A program made the position numbers and the translations under genes. Shown in pieces: positions 46,600 to 57,753 of a stretch of 64,000 bases of DNA. Below the pieces are notes generated by a model. It worked only from the letters and a program-made list of their open reading frames with translations, did not search any database and was not told the DNA's origin. This DNA is from Siphonodentalium dalli (Eukaryota > Mollusca > Scaphopoda > Gadilida > Siphonodentaliidae), in contig CP136062.1 in NCBI GenBank assembly GCA_032622095.1, positions 132,945,282 through 133,009,281 on the forward strand, written 5' to 3'. Numbering within the stretch: position 1 is the stretch's first letter; every line of letters begins with the position of its first letter.

Positions 46600-48705
46600 G
46601 GACCCAAAAACACCATATATGTATGTCAGGTAGTTCCAAGGTAGATGTTTTAATGAATTTTGTATTTTAATGATTTTATTAGACACAAAAGTGTCAAGTC
46701 CCCATAGCCCCGTCATTTCTTAGCAGGTTGCCTCATGTTAACTCTTTCGCTGCCAAACGCGCATAAATGCGAATTTCGGAGACGCTGCCAATCGCGCATT
46801 TTTGCGAATTTGGTATGTAGTCTAATGTATGGGATATAACTCTATACTTTCCGGCATGTTTGACAGTGTACAATGTATTTATCTGTAGTACTGTTGTGCG
46901 CGAACAATTTAAAGCGACAATGTCCTCAAGGTCATGCTATTTCTGACGTTATGGGAGTACAGTCAGAGCCGGAATATTGCGTCATTGTTGTTATCACGTG
47001 GTTATCAGTCGAAAATGGCTGCTCGCAAAAGACTCAGGACTGAAGAAGTTATTGTTATTACCTCTATACTCTAATGATCGAGGGGCGCCTGCGGCGCATA
47101 AGATACTTATACCTATTATTTATGTGGGCAGTAGCCTCTATAGGGGCGCCTGCGGCTCATAAGATACTATGGGTGGCGGGATTGGGTGGTGGGTGGGTAA
47201 CTAACCTCTATACTCTAATGATCGAGGGGCACCTGCGGCGCATAAGATAATTATACCTATTATGTATGTGGGCAGTAGCCTCTATAGGGGCCCCTGTGGC
47301 GCATAAGATACTATGGGTGGCGGGATAGGGTGGCGGGTGGGTAACTAACCTCTATACTCTAATGATCGAGGGTCGCCTGCGGCGCATAAGATACTTATAC
47401 CTATTATTTATAATACTCCTTTACTGGTTTTGAACAACCCTTGTCTATTGTATCGTTTTCCAGTGGTGATAACAGGCAAGTAAATTAATTATGCTGGTGA
47501 GTTGACCATGCGTACGCCCGCGTGACCCATATAATTCACATAAATCATCGTAAAACCCAATTTTCCTGAAATTCAAGATGGCCACCAAGATCACGTGACT
47601 TATAAGGGGCGGAGCAGCGTCATATGTCCCCCTGCAGGTATATATACATATGGGTATGGTTATATATATATCTATATTTGGAATTGTAACTATCAGGGAA
47701 TATTCAAGCAACAAAAGCACGAACTCAACAAAGTGCGCCATTGTATCCCATTTTGCTACAAATAGGTGGCAACTTGCATAAATCCAAAATGGACGCCAAG
47801 GTCACGTGATCTATTTTATGTCCAAAGTGGGTTCATATAGGTAGCTCCCGTGTACCTTACTGTTGGACATCGTATAATTGGGTTGAAAATTAGAAAACAA
47901 ACAACACACCCATTCATACCCACACAAAATGTACATATACAGGCAAATAGCCACTAATCCAAGATTGCCGCCAATGTCACGTGACCTTGGTGGGCGTGTC
48001 CACGGTGGCATTCGACAGGGTATACCTATGTCTATATACATGTGAAGTTTCAACTAATTATATTAGAAACTGCTTGAGATATAATGTATTACCCATATAT
48101 ACCTGAAATACATGGATATATGTACAGGATGCGTGGCACTGGGGGTACGTCTGTGGTGGCGGTGGCAGCGAAAGAGTTAACAAATCTCAATCTCAGTCAC
48201 TAAAGGATCCTCCATACTATATGTAAGCTAAATAGTCCAACCTCTCTTGAGAAGACATTTTAAGTATTACTATAGAGACATACAGTTATGTCCCTGGTCC
48301 CACCCTATTTAATCTGGTGACCCCATCTGAATAAATTTGAAATCCCATTTAAAGCAAGTGACCCCATTTGAACAAATCTGAACTCCAGTCACCCAAGGAC
48401 CCTTCATACCAAATATGAACCCATTCAACCTGATGGTACCTGAGAAGAAGTCGTTTTTAAGAATTACTATGGAGGGCAAGAGTTATGGCCCTGGCTTCAC
48501 AACCATTTGACAGAGTGACCTCATTTGAACAAATCTGAATGTGAGTCACCTAGGGAACATCCACACCAAATATGAACCCATTCAGTCTTATGATCTATAG
48601 AAGATGTTCAAAGAATTGTTGACAGATGGATGGACGGACAGACAGATGAACAGGTGACAGATGAGAAGTGATGACTATAGCTTCGTCTCAGGTGAGCTTA
48701 AAAAT
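46600..48705 (+). repeat. Dispersed repeat, family C, copy split by a piggyBac-type insertion
   Basis: 46600-46737 and 48181-48705 together make one family C copy, matching 29820-31117. It ends with a GGATGGACGGACAGACAGATG tail, 'agtgatgactatagct' and 'aggtgagctt'. The insertion lies between, at a TTAA. Confidence 0.8.
46742..48176. mobile_element. piggyBac-type non-autonomous element, 1435 bp
   Basis: The perfect 14-bp terminal inverted repeats are CTCTTTCGCTGCCA and TGGCAGCGAAAGAG, flanked by TTAA at 46738-46741 and 48177-48180. CYCTTTnnCTGCCA ends with TTAA duplication are typical of piggyBac. Inside, 'ctctatactctaatgatcgag' and 'cgcctgcggcgcataagata' repeat in tandem at about 47060-47410 (unit about 145 bp). 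No transposase is present. ORFs inside have no recognised domain. Confidence 0.9.
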
Positions 48706-49770
48706 TACATTTCATTGAACAAATCTGTAAATCCCCCCCAACACTGTGGGGACATCCCTGCAAGAACATGACATTATCTTATTACGTTATTATACCAGTA
48801 GAGTACAGCATAGATACAGGTAGTGTGAGTGGGGCAGAGCTAAATCTCTTACCTCTGCCCCTATTTGAACAAACAATGTGTCAAACATGAATCCCCATCT
48901 CTGATATCTATTCATCTAATAATTTTAAACATTCGCTTTTAAAAAAAGTTGAAGTTAATTGATTTTCCAAAAAGGACCCCATTGGAACAGATCTAAACAT
49001 GCCACCCAAGGACCATGCATACACAAATATAAGCTAAATAGACTTGATGGTTCTTGAGAAGTAATAGTTGTTAGAATTACTATGAAGAGAAAACGTTATG
49101 GCCCTGGCATCCCTCCTATTTGACCTGATGAACTTATTTGAACAAATCTGAATGTGAGTCACATACAGGTACCGTAGGGAATTCATATAGATCTTGAGAA
49201 GAAAACAATTGTTGATGGATGGATGGACAGAACAATGGATGAAAGGACACTCTGACAGACCAACAGTTTTAATCCAATATACCCCCCACTTTTTTGTCCA
49301 TAATAAGGTATAATGAGTTCACATAGATAAGCGGTTAAGAAAATAATATTGGAACAGCCAAGCGTGAATTTAGTGTGTCCGACGTCGCAAAAGGGTGAAT
49401 GTAGTGATGCTATTCTGTAAGGTGGGCTAGCATCACCAAATTCACCATCTGGGAACCCAATTTTACTTAGTCCTCAACTGCTATGGGGGACCTAGGGACA
49501 GACAGAAGTTCTCCAGCTGAAGTTGGTGGCGTATGATAGTATGCGCACCCATTTGACACCTCAATTATGCATTTTAGAATCTGAACAGAAGGGAAAAAAG
49601 CTGCTAAAAATGTAATTTGAGACTCTAGATACTTCCCAGAAGATGAGGTCTAAGCAGAATGAGGTCCTCAGAGGGTGTATTTGGCGATGCTAGCCTGCCA
49701 CGAAGGGTAGCATAATTAAATTCACCCTCTGGGAACCTCATTCTACAAATGCCAGACACACTTAATTTAA
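48706..49770 (+). repeat. Dispersed repeat, family F, with small palindromic modules
   Basis: Shares 'aataatattgg(g/a)acagccaag' and 'ctaatctctta(t/c)ctctgcccctatt' with 9840-10160. Two ~75-bp modules (about 49385-49460 and 49664-49735) are internally inverted (gatgct(a/t)...ctagcatc) and end 'ttcacc(a/c)tctgggaacc'. A GATGGATGGACAGAAC tail and 'atccaatataccccccactt' end at about 49310. Confidence 0.62.
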
Positions 49771-50028
49771 TCTTGGAGAAAAGGAATTTAATCTGATATT
49801 AATGACTAGTGTATTGTAAACAATGATGGTGCTACATTGACAACTTTAGAAAACAAATGTTCAACACTATTAATCTCATTTAAATTATGAATGACATGAA
49901 TACACTCCATGTAGACTCTGCCTATAGCCACACAAGTTCTGTTATCTATCTACCTGGCACTGTTTTATAAACAACATGTGTCATGTCTATCATGCCTGGT
50001 AGTTCAGAACAGAGATGGCTTGTATTAA

Positions 50029-50508
50029 AGGTACTCAACCCGATAAAACTCCTCTCAATTACTATTTCAATGGCTTCGGGGGTCAAAAATATTTGATTCG
50101 AGTCGAGGAAGTCACCCATTAAAGCTCAGATTTGTTAGATATCGATTTTAGAAATCTATTATTTTTCATTATCGGGAATTCTTTCTGGCCCAGAAGATAG
50201 TAAAAAATTCGTTATTATTACCCACTTGATTATAGAGTTATCCATCCTTGTCTGTTTGAATAGAATTTTGGCGTAAAATCTCGAGCATGTTACCAAATTG
50301 ACGGCAGTTATAAGTACTCATCTCGAGAACATAAGAATTTTCAAAAATCAATATCTAATGACTCTGAGCTTTGTTTGATGGGTTCCTCGACTCGAATCAA
50401 ATATTTTTTACCCCCAAAGCCAAAGAAATAGTAATATAGGACCCTCTGATCGGATTGTTGTTGTTGGAATCTGTTGAGATGGGGACCCTCTTTACGGGTT
50501 GAGTACCT
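50029..50508. mobile_element. TTAA-flanked MITE, copy 2
   Basis: TTAA at 50025-50028 and 50509-50512. Ends are AGGTACTCAACCCG and CGGGTTGAGTACCT. Arms include 'gattcgagtcgaggaagtca' inverted as 'gggttcctcgactcgaatc'. It is closely similar to the copies at 2025-2515 and 50513-50981. Confidence 0.88.
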
Positions 50509-50512
50509 TTAA

Positions 50513-50981
50513 AGGTACTCAACCCGATAAAACTCCTCTCAATTACTATTTCAATGGCTTCGGGGGTCAAAAATATTTGATTCGAGTCGAGGAAGTCACC
50601 CATCAAAGCTCAGATTTGTTAGATATCGATTTTAGAAATCTATTATTTTTCATTATCGGGAATACTATCTGGCCCAGAACTCAGTAAAAATTGCGTTAAA
50701 ATTACCACTTGATTTTAGAGTTATTCATCCTTGTCTGTTTGAATAGATTTTGAGTACACATCCAGAGCAGATTACGGCAGTTATTAGTACTAATCTCGAG
50801 AACATAACAAATTTGAAAAATCAATATCTAATAACTCTGAGCTTTGTTTGATGGGTTCCTCGACTCGAATCAAATATTTTTTACCCCCAAAGCCAAAGAA
50901 ATAGTAATATAGGACCCTCTGATCGGATTGTTGTTGTTGGAATCTGTTGAGATGGGGACCCTCTTTACGGGTTGAGTACCT
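50513..50981. mobile_element. TTAA-flanked MITE, copy 3
   Basis: It shares the TTAA at 50509-50512 with copy 2 and ends at TTAA 50982-50985. It has the same orientation and the same terminal sequences as copy 2. Confidence 0.88.
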
Positions 50982-51044
50982 TTAAGTGGATATTAAAAGG
51001 ATCTTACTGAACATTTCTGTACATCTGTCTGTTCATGTTTTCTC

Positions 51045-51640
51045 CCAGACCCCGGATTTCAACCAAATTTAGTGGGGTGACTAGAGGTACTTACCCCCCG
51101 AAGATGTAATGTTATAAGTTCTTCAAAATTTTAATTGAATGTTTTTTAATTTATTTAAATAAAAAATATCTTATTTAATAAAAAAATATTATTTATTAAA
51201 AATAAAATATATATTTATTTTTTTTGGTGAAATTGAGCAATAATTTAAATCTATAAAAAAAAAAAAAAATCCCATTTATGTCCATAGCCCCACCCACATT
51301 TGACCCAGTGACCTCATTTGAACAAATCTGAACCACAGTCACCCAAGGTACCCTAGCTCATACCAAATATGAACCCAATCGGCCCGACGATTTCAGAAAA
51401 GAAGTCGTCTAAAGAATTACTATGTGGAAAAATAGTTATGGTCCTGACATCAAAACTATATGACTTGGTGAACTCATTTGAACAAATCTGAATATGAGTC
51501 ACCTTGGGAACATCCACACCAAATATGAACCAATTTGGCATTACGGTTCCAGAGGAGATGTTCAAAGAATTGTTGATGGACGGACGAGGAGTGATGACTA
51601 TAGCTCCACCGGAGACTTCGTCTCAGGTGAGCTAAAAACA
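51045..51640 (+). repeat. Dispersed repeat, family C, copy
   Basis: It opens with the family's 5' phrase ('tttcaaccaaatttagtggggtgac...gatgtaatgttataa'), runs through an AT-rich stretch and two units, and ends GATGGACGGACGAGG, 'agtgatgactatagctccac' and 'aggtgagctaaaaa'. Confidence 0.72.
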
Positions 51641-51756
51641 GAGTCCAATTAACTCCAACACAATAACTGTTGCAAAAAGAATATGTCAGTGCTCTAATTC
51701 TCGATCTGTGAAGTCACCATTGTTCACTCAATGTGTGAAATGAGCATAGATATATA

Positions 51757-52092
51757 ATCAGACTCCCGTTACAATCCGGTTCAAAGCATACGCCGAACAA
51801 AAGAACGGTAATTAAACGGTCCGCTTATACTAGAGTACGTAATCACTATACCATTACACACTTTCGTCTCGTCCGATCTCATCTCATCCGGTATTCAGAG
51901 GTAATAATCAAGTGTTCGCTTAATTATGGACTAACAAAACTGTCCGGTATTCGGAATATAGAGGTTCCGGATTTTAATTTTTAGAGGTAATTTTTAGTGA
52001 GAATGCACTTGGGTTAATTCGGGACCAGACAATTCATTCGGATTGAGGAGGGATTCGGATTGTAGAGGGTCCAGTATGTAGAGGTTTCACTG
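51757..52092. mobile_element. Possible pogo/Tigger-like MITE
   Basis: The right end reads 'gggtccagtatgtagaggtttcactg' before TA, so on the other strand it begins CAGTGAAACCTCTACATACT, a Tigger/pogo-like terminus. Internal 'cggtattc(a/g)gag' and 'tagaggtt(c)cgg' motifs repeat. The left end (CAGACTCCCGTTACAATCCGG) is only a loose inverse match. Confidence 0.45.
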
Positions 52093-52301
52093 TAATAATA
52101 AATATAGCAAACAATTAATCTAAAGTCTCATTTTTTAATGAGATTTTGATTTTTGCACATTTGGGAGATCCTGGGTGTCTTTTTGTACATTTGAGAGATC
52201 CTGTGTGACTTTTTGCACGATATCATGCGGCAATGACTAATTCAGCCGAAATTACGGGCCTTATTTATCTTGACTATTATTGTCACTGTGATGGTTTTGC
52301 G

Positions 52302-52526
52302 TTATAACGAAATCGTTGTCTGCCAGATTTTGGTGTGCTTTGGTATGGGAAAGACCAGCATGGGTGAATGGATATTCACGCCATCATGCGTCGATGCATT
52401 GTTTTTTTTCCAACTATATCTGTCATGGTCCTTGGTCAACTGTCCATATGAACGTCTTGCATTATATTTTATACATGAGCATTGCTTGTCAGATTACATG
52501 TCATTCTTTGATATTCTGATAAACTA
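52302..52526 (+). repeat. Dispersed repeat X, copy 2
   Basis: Matches 45122-45315 with one extra segment near 52393-52440. The MITE at 52527 inserted at the TA that ends this copy. Confidence 0.75.
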
Positions 52527-52739
52527 CAGTAATGCCCTAAGTAATCGACCCCTTAACCACAGCAGAATTATGGGTAACTTTTCAGGATTTAGTTGGAAAT
52601 ATGGCTTGTTGCCATTCATTGGAAAGCTCTCTTGGGGAGCTTTCCGATGAATGGCAACAAGCCATATTTCTGACTAAATCCTGAAAAGTTACCCATAATT
52701 ATGTTGTGGTTAAGGAGCCGATTATTTAGAGCATTACTG
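52527..52739. mobile_element. 213-bp near-perfect palindromic MITE, Tc1/mariner-like
   Basis: Starts CAGTAATGC and ends GCATTACTG, flanked by TA at 52525-52526 and 52740-52741. The arms pair almost without gaps for about 100 bases (GGTAACTTTTCAGGATTTAG, ATATGGCTTGTTGCCATTCA), with the centre at 'ggaaagctctcttggggagctttcc'. The plus-strand ORF over it is a palindrome artefact. Confidence 0.9.
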
Positions 52740-53039
52740 TAGCACATACAGAACAAAGATATCCATATATATATATATAGAGATTATTTTGTCCAAGCAT
52801 ATTATTACACTGATAACAGTTATGACACATGGTAGGCAATAACAGGCATGTAATTAAGCATTGTAATTAATGTACTCTCATCGGTGTAACACTGTCATAA
52901 CATGCCGTGAGAGGCATTTTCATGTCAGGTTTTGCACCAAGTCTTGTTAAAGTTATATGAAACACTCTGCTACATGTTTCAATTCTCGAATGGAATAATC
53001 ATCCTAAAAGCAGCTCAATGTAGTATTCCTAATATCCCA

Positions 53040-53550
53040 TAACTGCTCCGTGGGGATCAAACAAATATTTTCCGACCTCAATTTACTCACCCCCCCCAAA
53101 TATGGTTCAAGATACATAATCTGATTCTATGGTCCCGGCCTCATCCAATTACAACAACGCCATTTCACCAAAAGCAAATTTAGTTATCCAAATTAGTTTA
53201 TTACCAATAAATATTCACAACAACACCAATCACGATATCATATTTTCGTAAAATTCCTACAATATAACTGTTTTTCTTGGCAGTTTGGAGGTGAGCGAGT
53301 ATGGTTTACAACTTCCAAATTAATTTGGGTCACACATGATCTCTCATAATGGCATCTGCCCATGTCCACTATTTCTGCGGAATTTTTGCAAGACCACCAA
53401 CTATTCCAGGTGGTGAAAAATAACAGATTTCAAAATTCGAAATCTCATAACTCAAAAGCTTTGATGGGTGGGTTCCTTAACTCAATACAAAATGTTTCCC
53501 CCCCCTAAATAAATAGTAATTTAGGGGCATTAAATCTTTAAGACTTGGAA
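53040..53550. repeat. Diverged relative of the TTAA-flanked MITE
   Basis: 'gctttgatgggtgggttcct', 'taactcaatacaaaatgttt' and 'aataaatagtaatttaggggc' resemble the right half of the 50029-50981 elements. The left half has 'gggatcaaacaaatattttccgac'. Ends are eroded and no TTAA pair was identified. Confidence 0.45.
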
Positions 53551-53779
53551 ATTTCATGCCGTTATCATCAGTTGGATATTTCACATCAGTAATTGGTTGA
53601 AACTCTGCTTATAGTTTTGATTTTCCAACCAGTATTTAATGTGAATTTTGTTTTTAGATCAAAAGTAGCATATTGCCCTGCTTTCGGTAAAATATTTACT
53701 ATATATTATAGCAAACCAAAATTCCCGGAGCCCTGTTAAACTACTAGTAGGCAATCAGTTGGGAAATTTCCAATCTTAA

Positions 53780-54825
53780 TGGTAGTCCACGTTTCATTTG
53801 GCATAAACCAGCTTGTGATATCTGTAAGAATATATACTGTTTTAGTATGATAGTATCTATCCAGGGCTACAGATATCACTAGATCATGTCATGAATCTCT
53901 ACTCAGGCTAATGCCTGTAGAGATCATATTCCACCAGCACAAAACCTGGGAACTTTTTGAGGTTTTGACAGGGAACCTTATAAAATAACACGGGGAATAT
54001 ATTTCTTTGTTATTATCTATTTCTTAATAATGTACTTCACTGTAGGTGAAGGTCCCAACTCGAAATTTCATAATTTAAGTGACTTTGTGAGCAATTTTGC
54101 ATTGCGATTCATACAATTATGGAATTTTTCCTGGGTAATTAATTGAATGTTTATTTCGAAATCGGCTCTCAAAATTCACAGAAAAGCATGCAATTTTAAG
54201 TTGGGACCTTCGCATATAGTAAAGTACACTTTTAAGGAACAGATAATCATTAAAGACATATTATGTACTTGTTCGGGTGCGTTAAACTATTAAGTTAGTA
54301 TTCAGGCACTATGTCAACAGGAGGAATGTAGCATTCTACTATATCATCGAAAATTCAAGCAAATCGACCGTACCACTCCATACAAAACATCATGTGAACT
54401 ACGCTCAATTGTAAATATTTACTTCTCGATTCGGGACGCAACTATCGGCGATAAGTAACGAAAACAATTTCGCTATCGTGAGTCACTAAATTTAATTAAT
54501 ACAAAATAATGATGGCGTACATTGCCAGTTTGGATTTAATATTTGTAAAAATAACTACTTTGAGCAATATTATCCATTTCTTTTTTATCACCCTACCGGA
54601 GTGCTTCACATCACTTTAAGAAATATATTCCCGGTCTTATTTTTTCGACTTTAGAAGGTTCCCTGTCAAAACTTCAAAAAGTTCTCAGGTTTTGTACAGG
54701 TGGAATATGATCTCTACGGGTGTTAGCCATAGTAGAGATTCATGGCATGATCTACATATATCACAAGCTGGTTAACTACAAAGGAAACTACGACTTTCAT
54801 TAGTTAGGAGCTTGATCTGGTCCGG
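53780..54825. repeat. ~1.05-kb foldback element with two further elements in its loop
   Basis: Left arm about 53780-53995 and right arm about 54620-54825 are inverted ('ccagcttgtgatat', 'catgaatctctact', 'gtagagatcatattccacc', 'ttttgacagggaacctt'). The loop holds a MITE with inverted ends (GTACTTCACTGTAGGTGAAG at 54032, inverse ending about 54230) and the repeat at 54245-54575 that is the inverse of 35735-36070. The left arm also has a ~50-base insertion ending 'gctacagatatc'. Confidence 0.72.
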
Positions 54826-54829
54826 GTGC

Positions 54830-57437
54830 AGATGAAAATCCAAGTTGACACCCCCATCCAATGGCGACCCTCTAGTGCCTCTACCCATTCCCTGACTACT
54901 AATTAGTGAATATCCAGTTATCAAGATGTTAAATGTAGACTAGTGTAATTTAATTTAACTTTGTTGCACAAATCAGTTGAGATTAAGCATAAATTTTGCA
55001 GGTCATACTGATTCAAGCTATTGAATCAGCTAAAAATCTGAGTGGTATGATCATCACTTATATGGACGGCTTTTTCACAATTATTCATATTAAAGTTAAC
55101 TTGAGTGCAATTGTATTGATCAATTAATTCAATTGTGCATAAGTGGAATTACTCACAACTGACCCTAATTGTATTTACACTATTTCAGGCTTATTTTGTA
55201 TTGGTATTACACAACAAATCTTTGCAAATATCCAATAGAAATGTGAACTGATGTAAAAAGGACTTGAAATCATGTTCAGCCAAATGTGTTAAGTCTCATC
55301 TGTTTGGGCATTGGCACTGGAAGAATTAAACACAATTTTTTTAAGCCATAACAATCTTCCACTCCCAGATATACATTTGGACCATACTAGTAATCAGGAT
55401 CAGCTATCTGTTTTGCTACAATTACTGGGTTTTTTTTTTTCAGTGGAAAAATTATATATTAACTGGTCCCAATAAATTAATTTTGTTCAACTACATGTAT
55501 GTCAGAGCAGAATAATTTTTGACTGAATTTCAAGACTCAGTTGACCACCAATTCTGGTATGAAATAGGGTTTATCCTACAATTGCTAACTTCAGCATAGT
55601 GTGGAGTACTTCAATTTTAATCAGATCCCCAACATAAAATGAAAGAAATGGTGAACGTCATTTCAGGAAAGACTAAAATTATTCACACAAACAAGGACGG
55701 TTGTCCATATATACACATTAAGTTAACTTAACACGCAAAAACTACCAGTCCAATAAAGGTGTTGTTGGCTTCTTGGTGATGACATTAGGATAAGAAATTC
55801 AGACAATACCATACTATAATATGCCATATTGTACCAATATCCAAAGGTGATTCAGTTTGTCATGAGCTCTGTCATTGCATCAGTATAACCCTTTCTTAAC
55901 TAAATACAAATACTCATTGATGAGTAGTTCAAATTGTTCAGATAATTAATAAATTCAACAACATTTGTTGAACTTATTATCTGAACATTTACCACCAATG
56001 GATAAGAATACTTTTGCATTTGTATTATCTGTTCAGCTGCCTGTTGTTTAATTTTATTTCCTGAACATACCTCCAGATGAATAATAGACCATTCTAATGT
56101 ATACATCTGCCTGTCTGTTTGCTTTTAGATGATAACTTTAGCTAGTCTCAAGTCAACTGAATGGAATGAAATTAAGTATTTACTAGCACAAAATACAGGT
56201 CAAGTTGAACTGATCAAATTCTGGTTCCGCCCGTCAATTTTCACCTGAGTTATGGCACTTTGTTGGAATTACCACAAGCGTATTTTGTTCATGCCCCAGC
56301 GATGCTCTTGTTAAGCCTAAACTTTTTTCCTCCAGGCTTCAAGAAAATCTGTTATCCATCAATGTTTATTTTGTACCCATGTATAGTAATTACAAATACT
56401 CGTTTTATATATAAAATGCAGTAAAAAACATAGAACTCATGGGAATATAATAAAAATTTATGTTTTGTGACAAGTGGATTTACACAGATGAATGTAGATA
56501 CACATTGCAATTTAATAACCTTAACTTCCAACTAAGAACAAAACAAGTTTCAAGAGGAAATTCTTAACAAAATAACAGATACTTAAATACAAAATTGTGG
56601 AAGGACAGCAATAATTGACCTGAAAACAGAATTAACCCTCACCATCCCTTCTTCAAAATCTAATCTATAAATTCCCTGAATCAAACAGTAATTTTGTTCA
56701 TGTACATTTGTATACTATGGCATTCCTGCTGCCAATCACTAGTCAATTTTGAAAACTTTAGTTGATGAAACTTCAGTTACTTAGATATTTCTGCATGGAC
56801 AATGATGTTTCTATAGTGAAAATGATGCACTGCCCGAGTTTTAGACAATGAATATTTTGTATAATGTAAAAATCTCTTATAACACAGACACACAAATCAT
56901 TCATTCATTCAATGGTGACAGACAGTTCAGATGAAATGGTCACTTTCATTGAGTGATAAAAAATTATCTAGAAGTTAAGAGTCATATATGTTTCTTTTGA
57001 GAACAGAAAAAAAAAATTAGCATGGACTAAACCTTTCTTTAATGAATACTCATTGACAAGTACTTCCCTCAGGAAATGTTCAGTTAATAAGTCCGACGAA
57101 CGACTATTGGCCATAATGTTTTTTTTTAGGTATTTGGAATGTTACTTTTAACAGCATACTAGTGTTCAACAACAGAACAAAATTATTTCAGCGTGATAAA
57201 TACTACCACAGCTTGCCCTCTAATTTTATATCAGCCTAAGTAGAGTCTTAGCTGGAATAAAATAAGACACTAGAAAAAAGTTTTCAAAAGTAATATCTCC
57301 TTAAAATTCTAGAACTTCATAAAAATCAAATAGATAGAGATATCCTCAGAATGTCCTGTTTTAAGCACTAGATATAACTCCTTCATTCCAACGCTTGGCA
57401 TATACATGTATAACATCCAGATTTTTGATGATAAAAC
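54830..57437. other. Intergenic, no gene recognised
   Basis: AT-rich, apparently mostly unique. It lies downstream of CFAP20 on its strand. Small ORFs show no recognisable motif. A short inverted repeat ('caacaacatttgttg', 'gttcagata'/'tatctgaac') lies at 55935-55986. Confidence 0.5.
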
Positions 57438-57443
57438 TTTATT
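57438..57443 (-). terminator. Candidate polyadenylation signal of CFAP20
   Basis: TTTATT reads AATAAA on the minus strand, about 200 bases beyond the CFAP20 stop codon (57646-57648). Confidence 0.5.
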
Positions 57444-57645
57444 CTTTGACACATGAATTCCAATTTCAACTGATAACCTGATTAGAGAACATGGAATGTC
57501 AAGGCTGAGACAGGAAAGCAGGCACTCTTGTCTTGTATTCAGATGTAGGTTTCCAACTTGAATCTTCAATTTTCCCAGTTTTGATTCAGAAAATGTCATA
57601 TATACAGATGAGTTTAATTGTCTTAATTCATAATCACATTTCGTC

Positions 57646-57753
57646 CTACTTTTTCGTGACAGGTAAATACAGTTTGAATTCTGCTGGTAGTTCGTCTTCT
57701 GAATAAAGTCTGTCTGAAAAGTACACTCTCCTGATTCGACAGTTAGCATGGAT
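57646..57753 (-). CDS. CFAP20: CFAP20 exon 5 with stop
   Basis: Acceptor ttgctttcag|ATC. 35 codons from [20 protein letters not shown] to YLPVTKK, then TAG at 57646-57648. Confidence 0.95.
   Translation of the reverse strand: MHANCRIRRVYFSDRLYSEDELPAEFKLYLPVTKK

Noticed and set aside
52270-52650. 126-residue plus-strand ORF
   Set aside because: It crosses repeat X and half of a near-perfect palindromic MITE, so it is not a gene.
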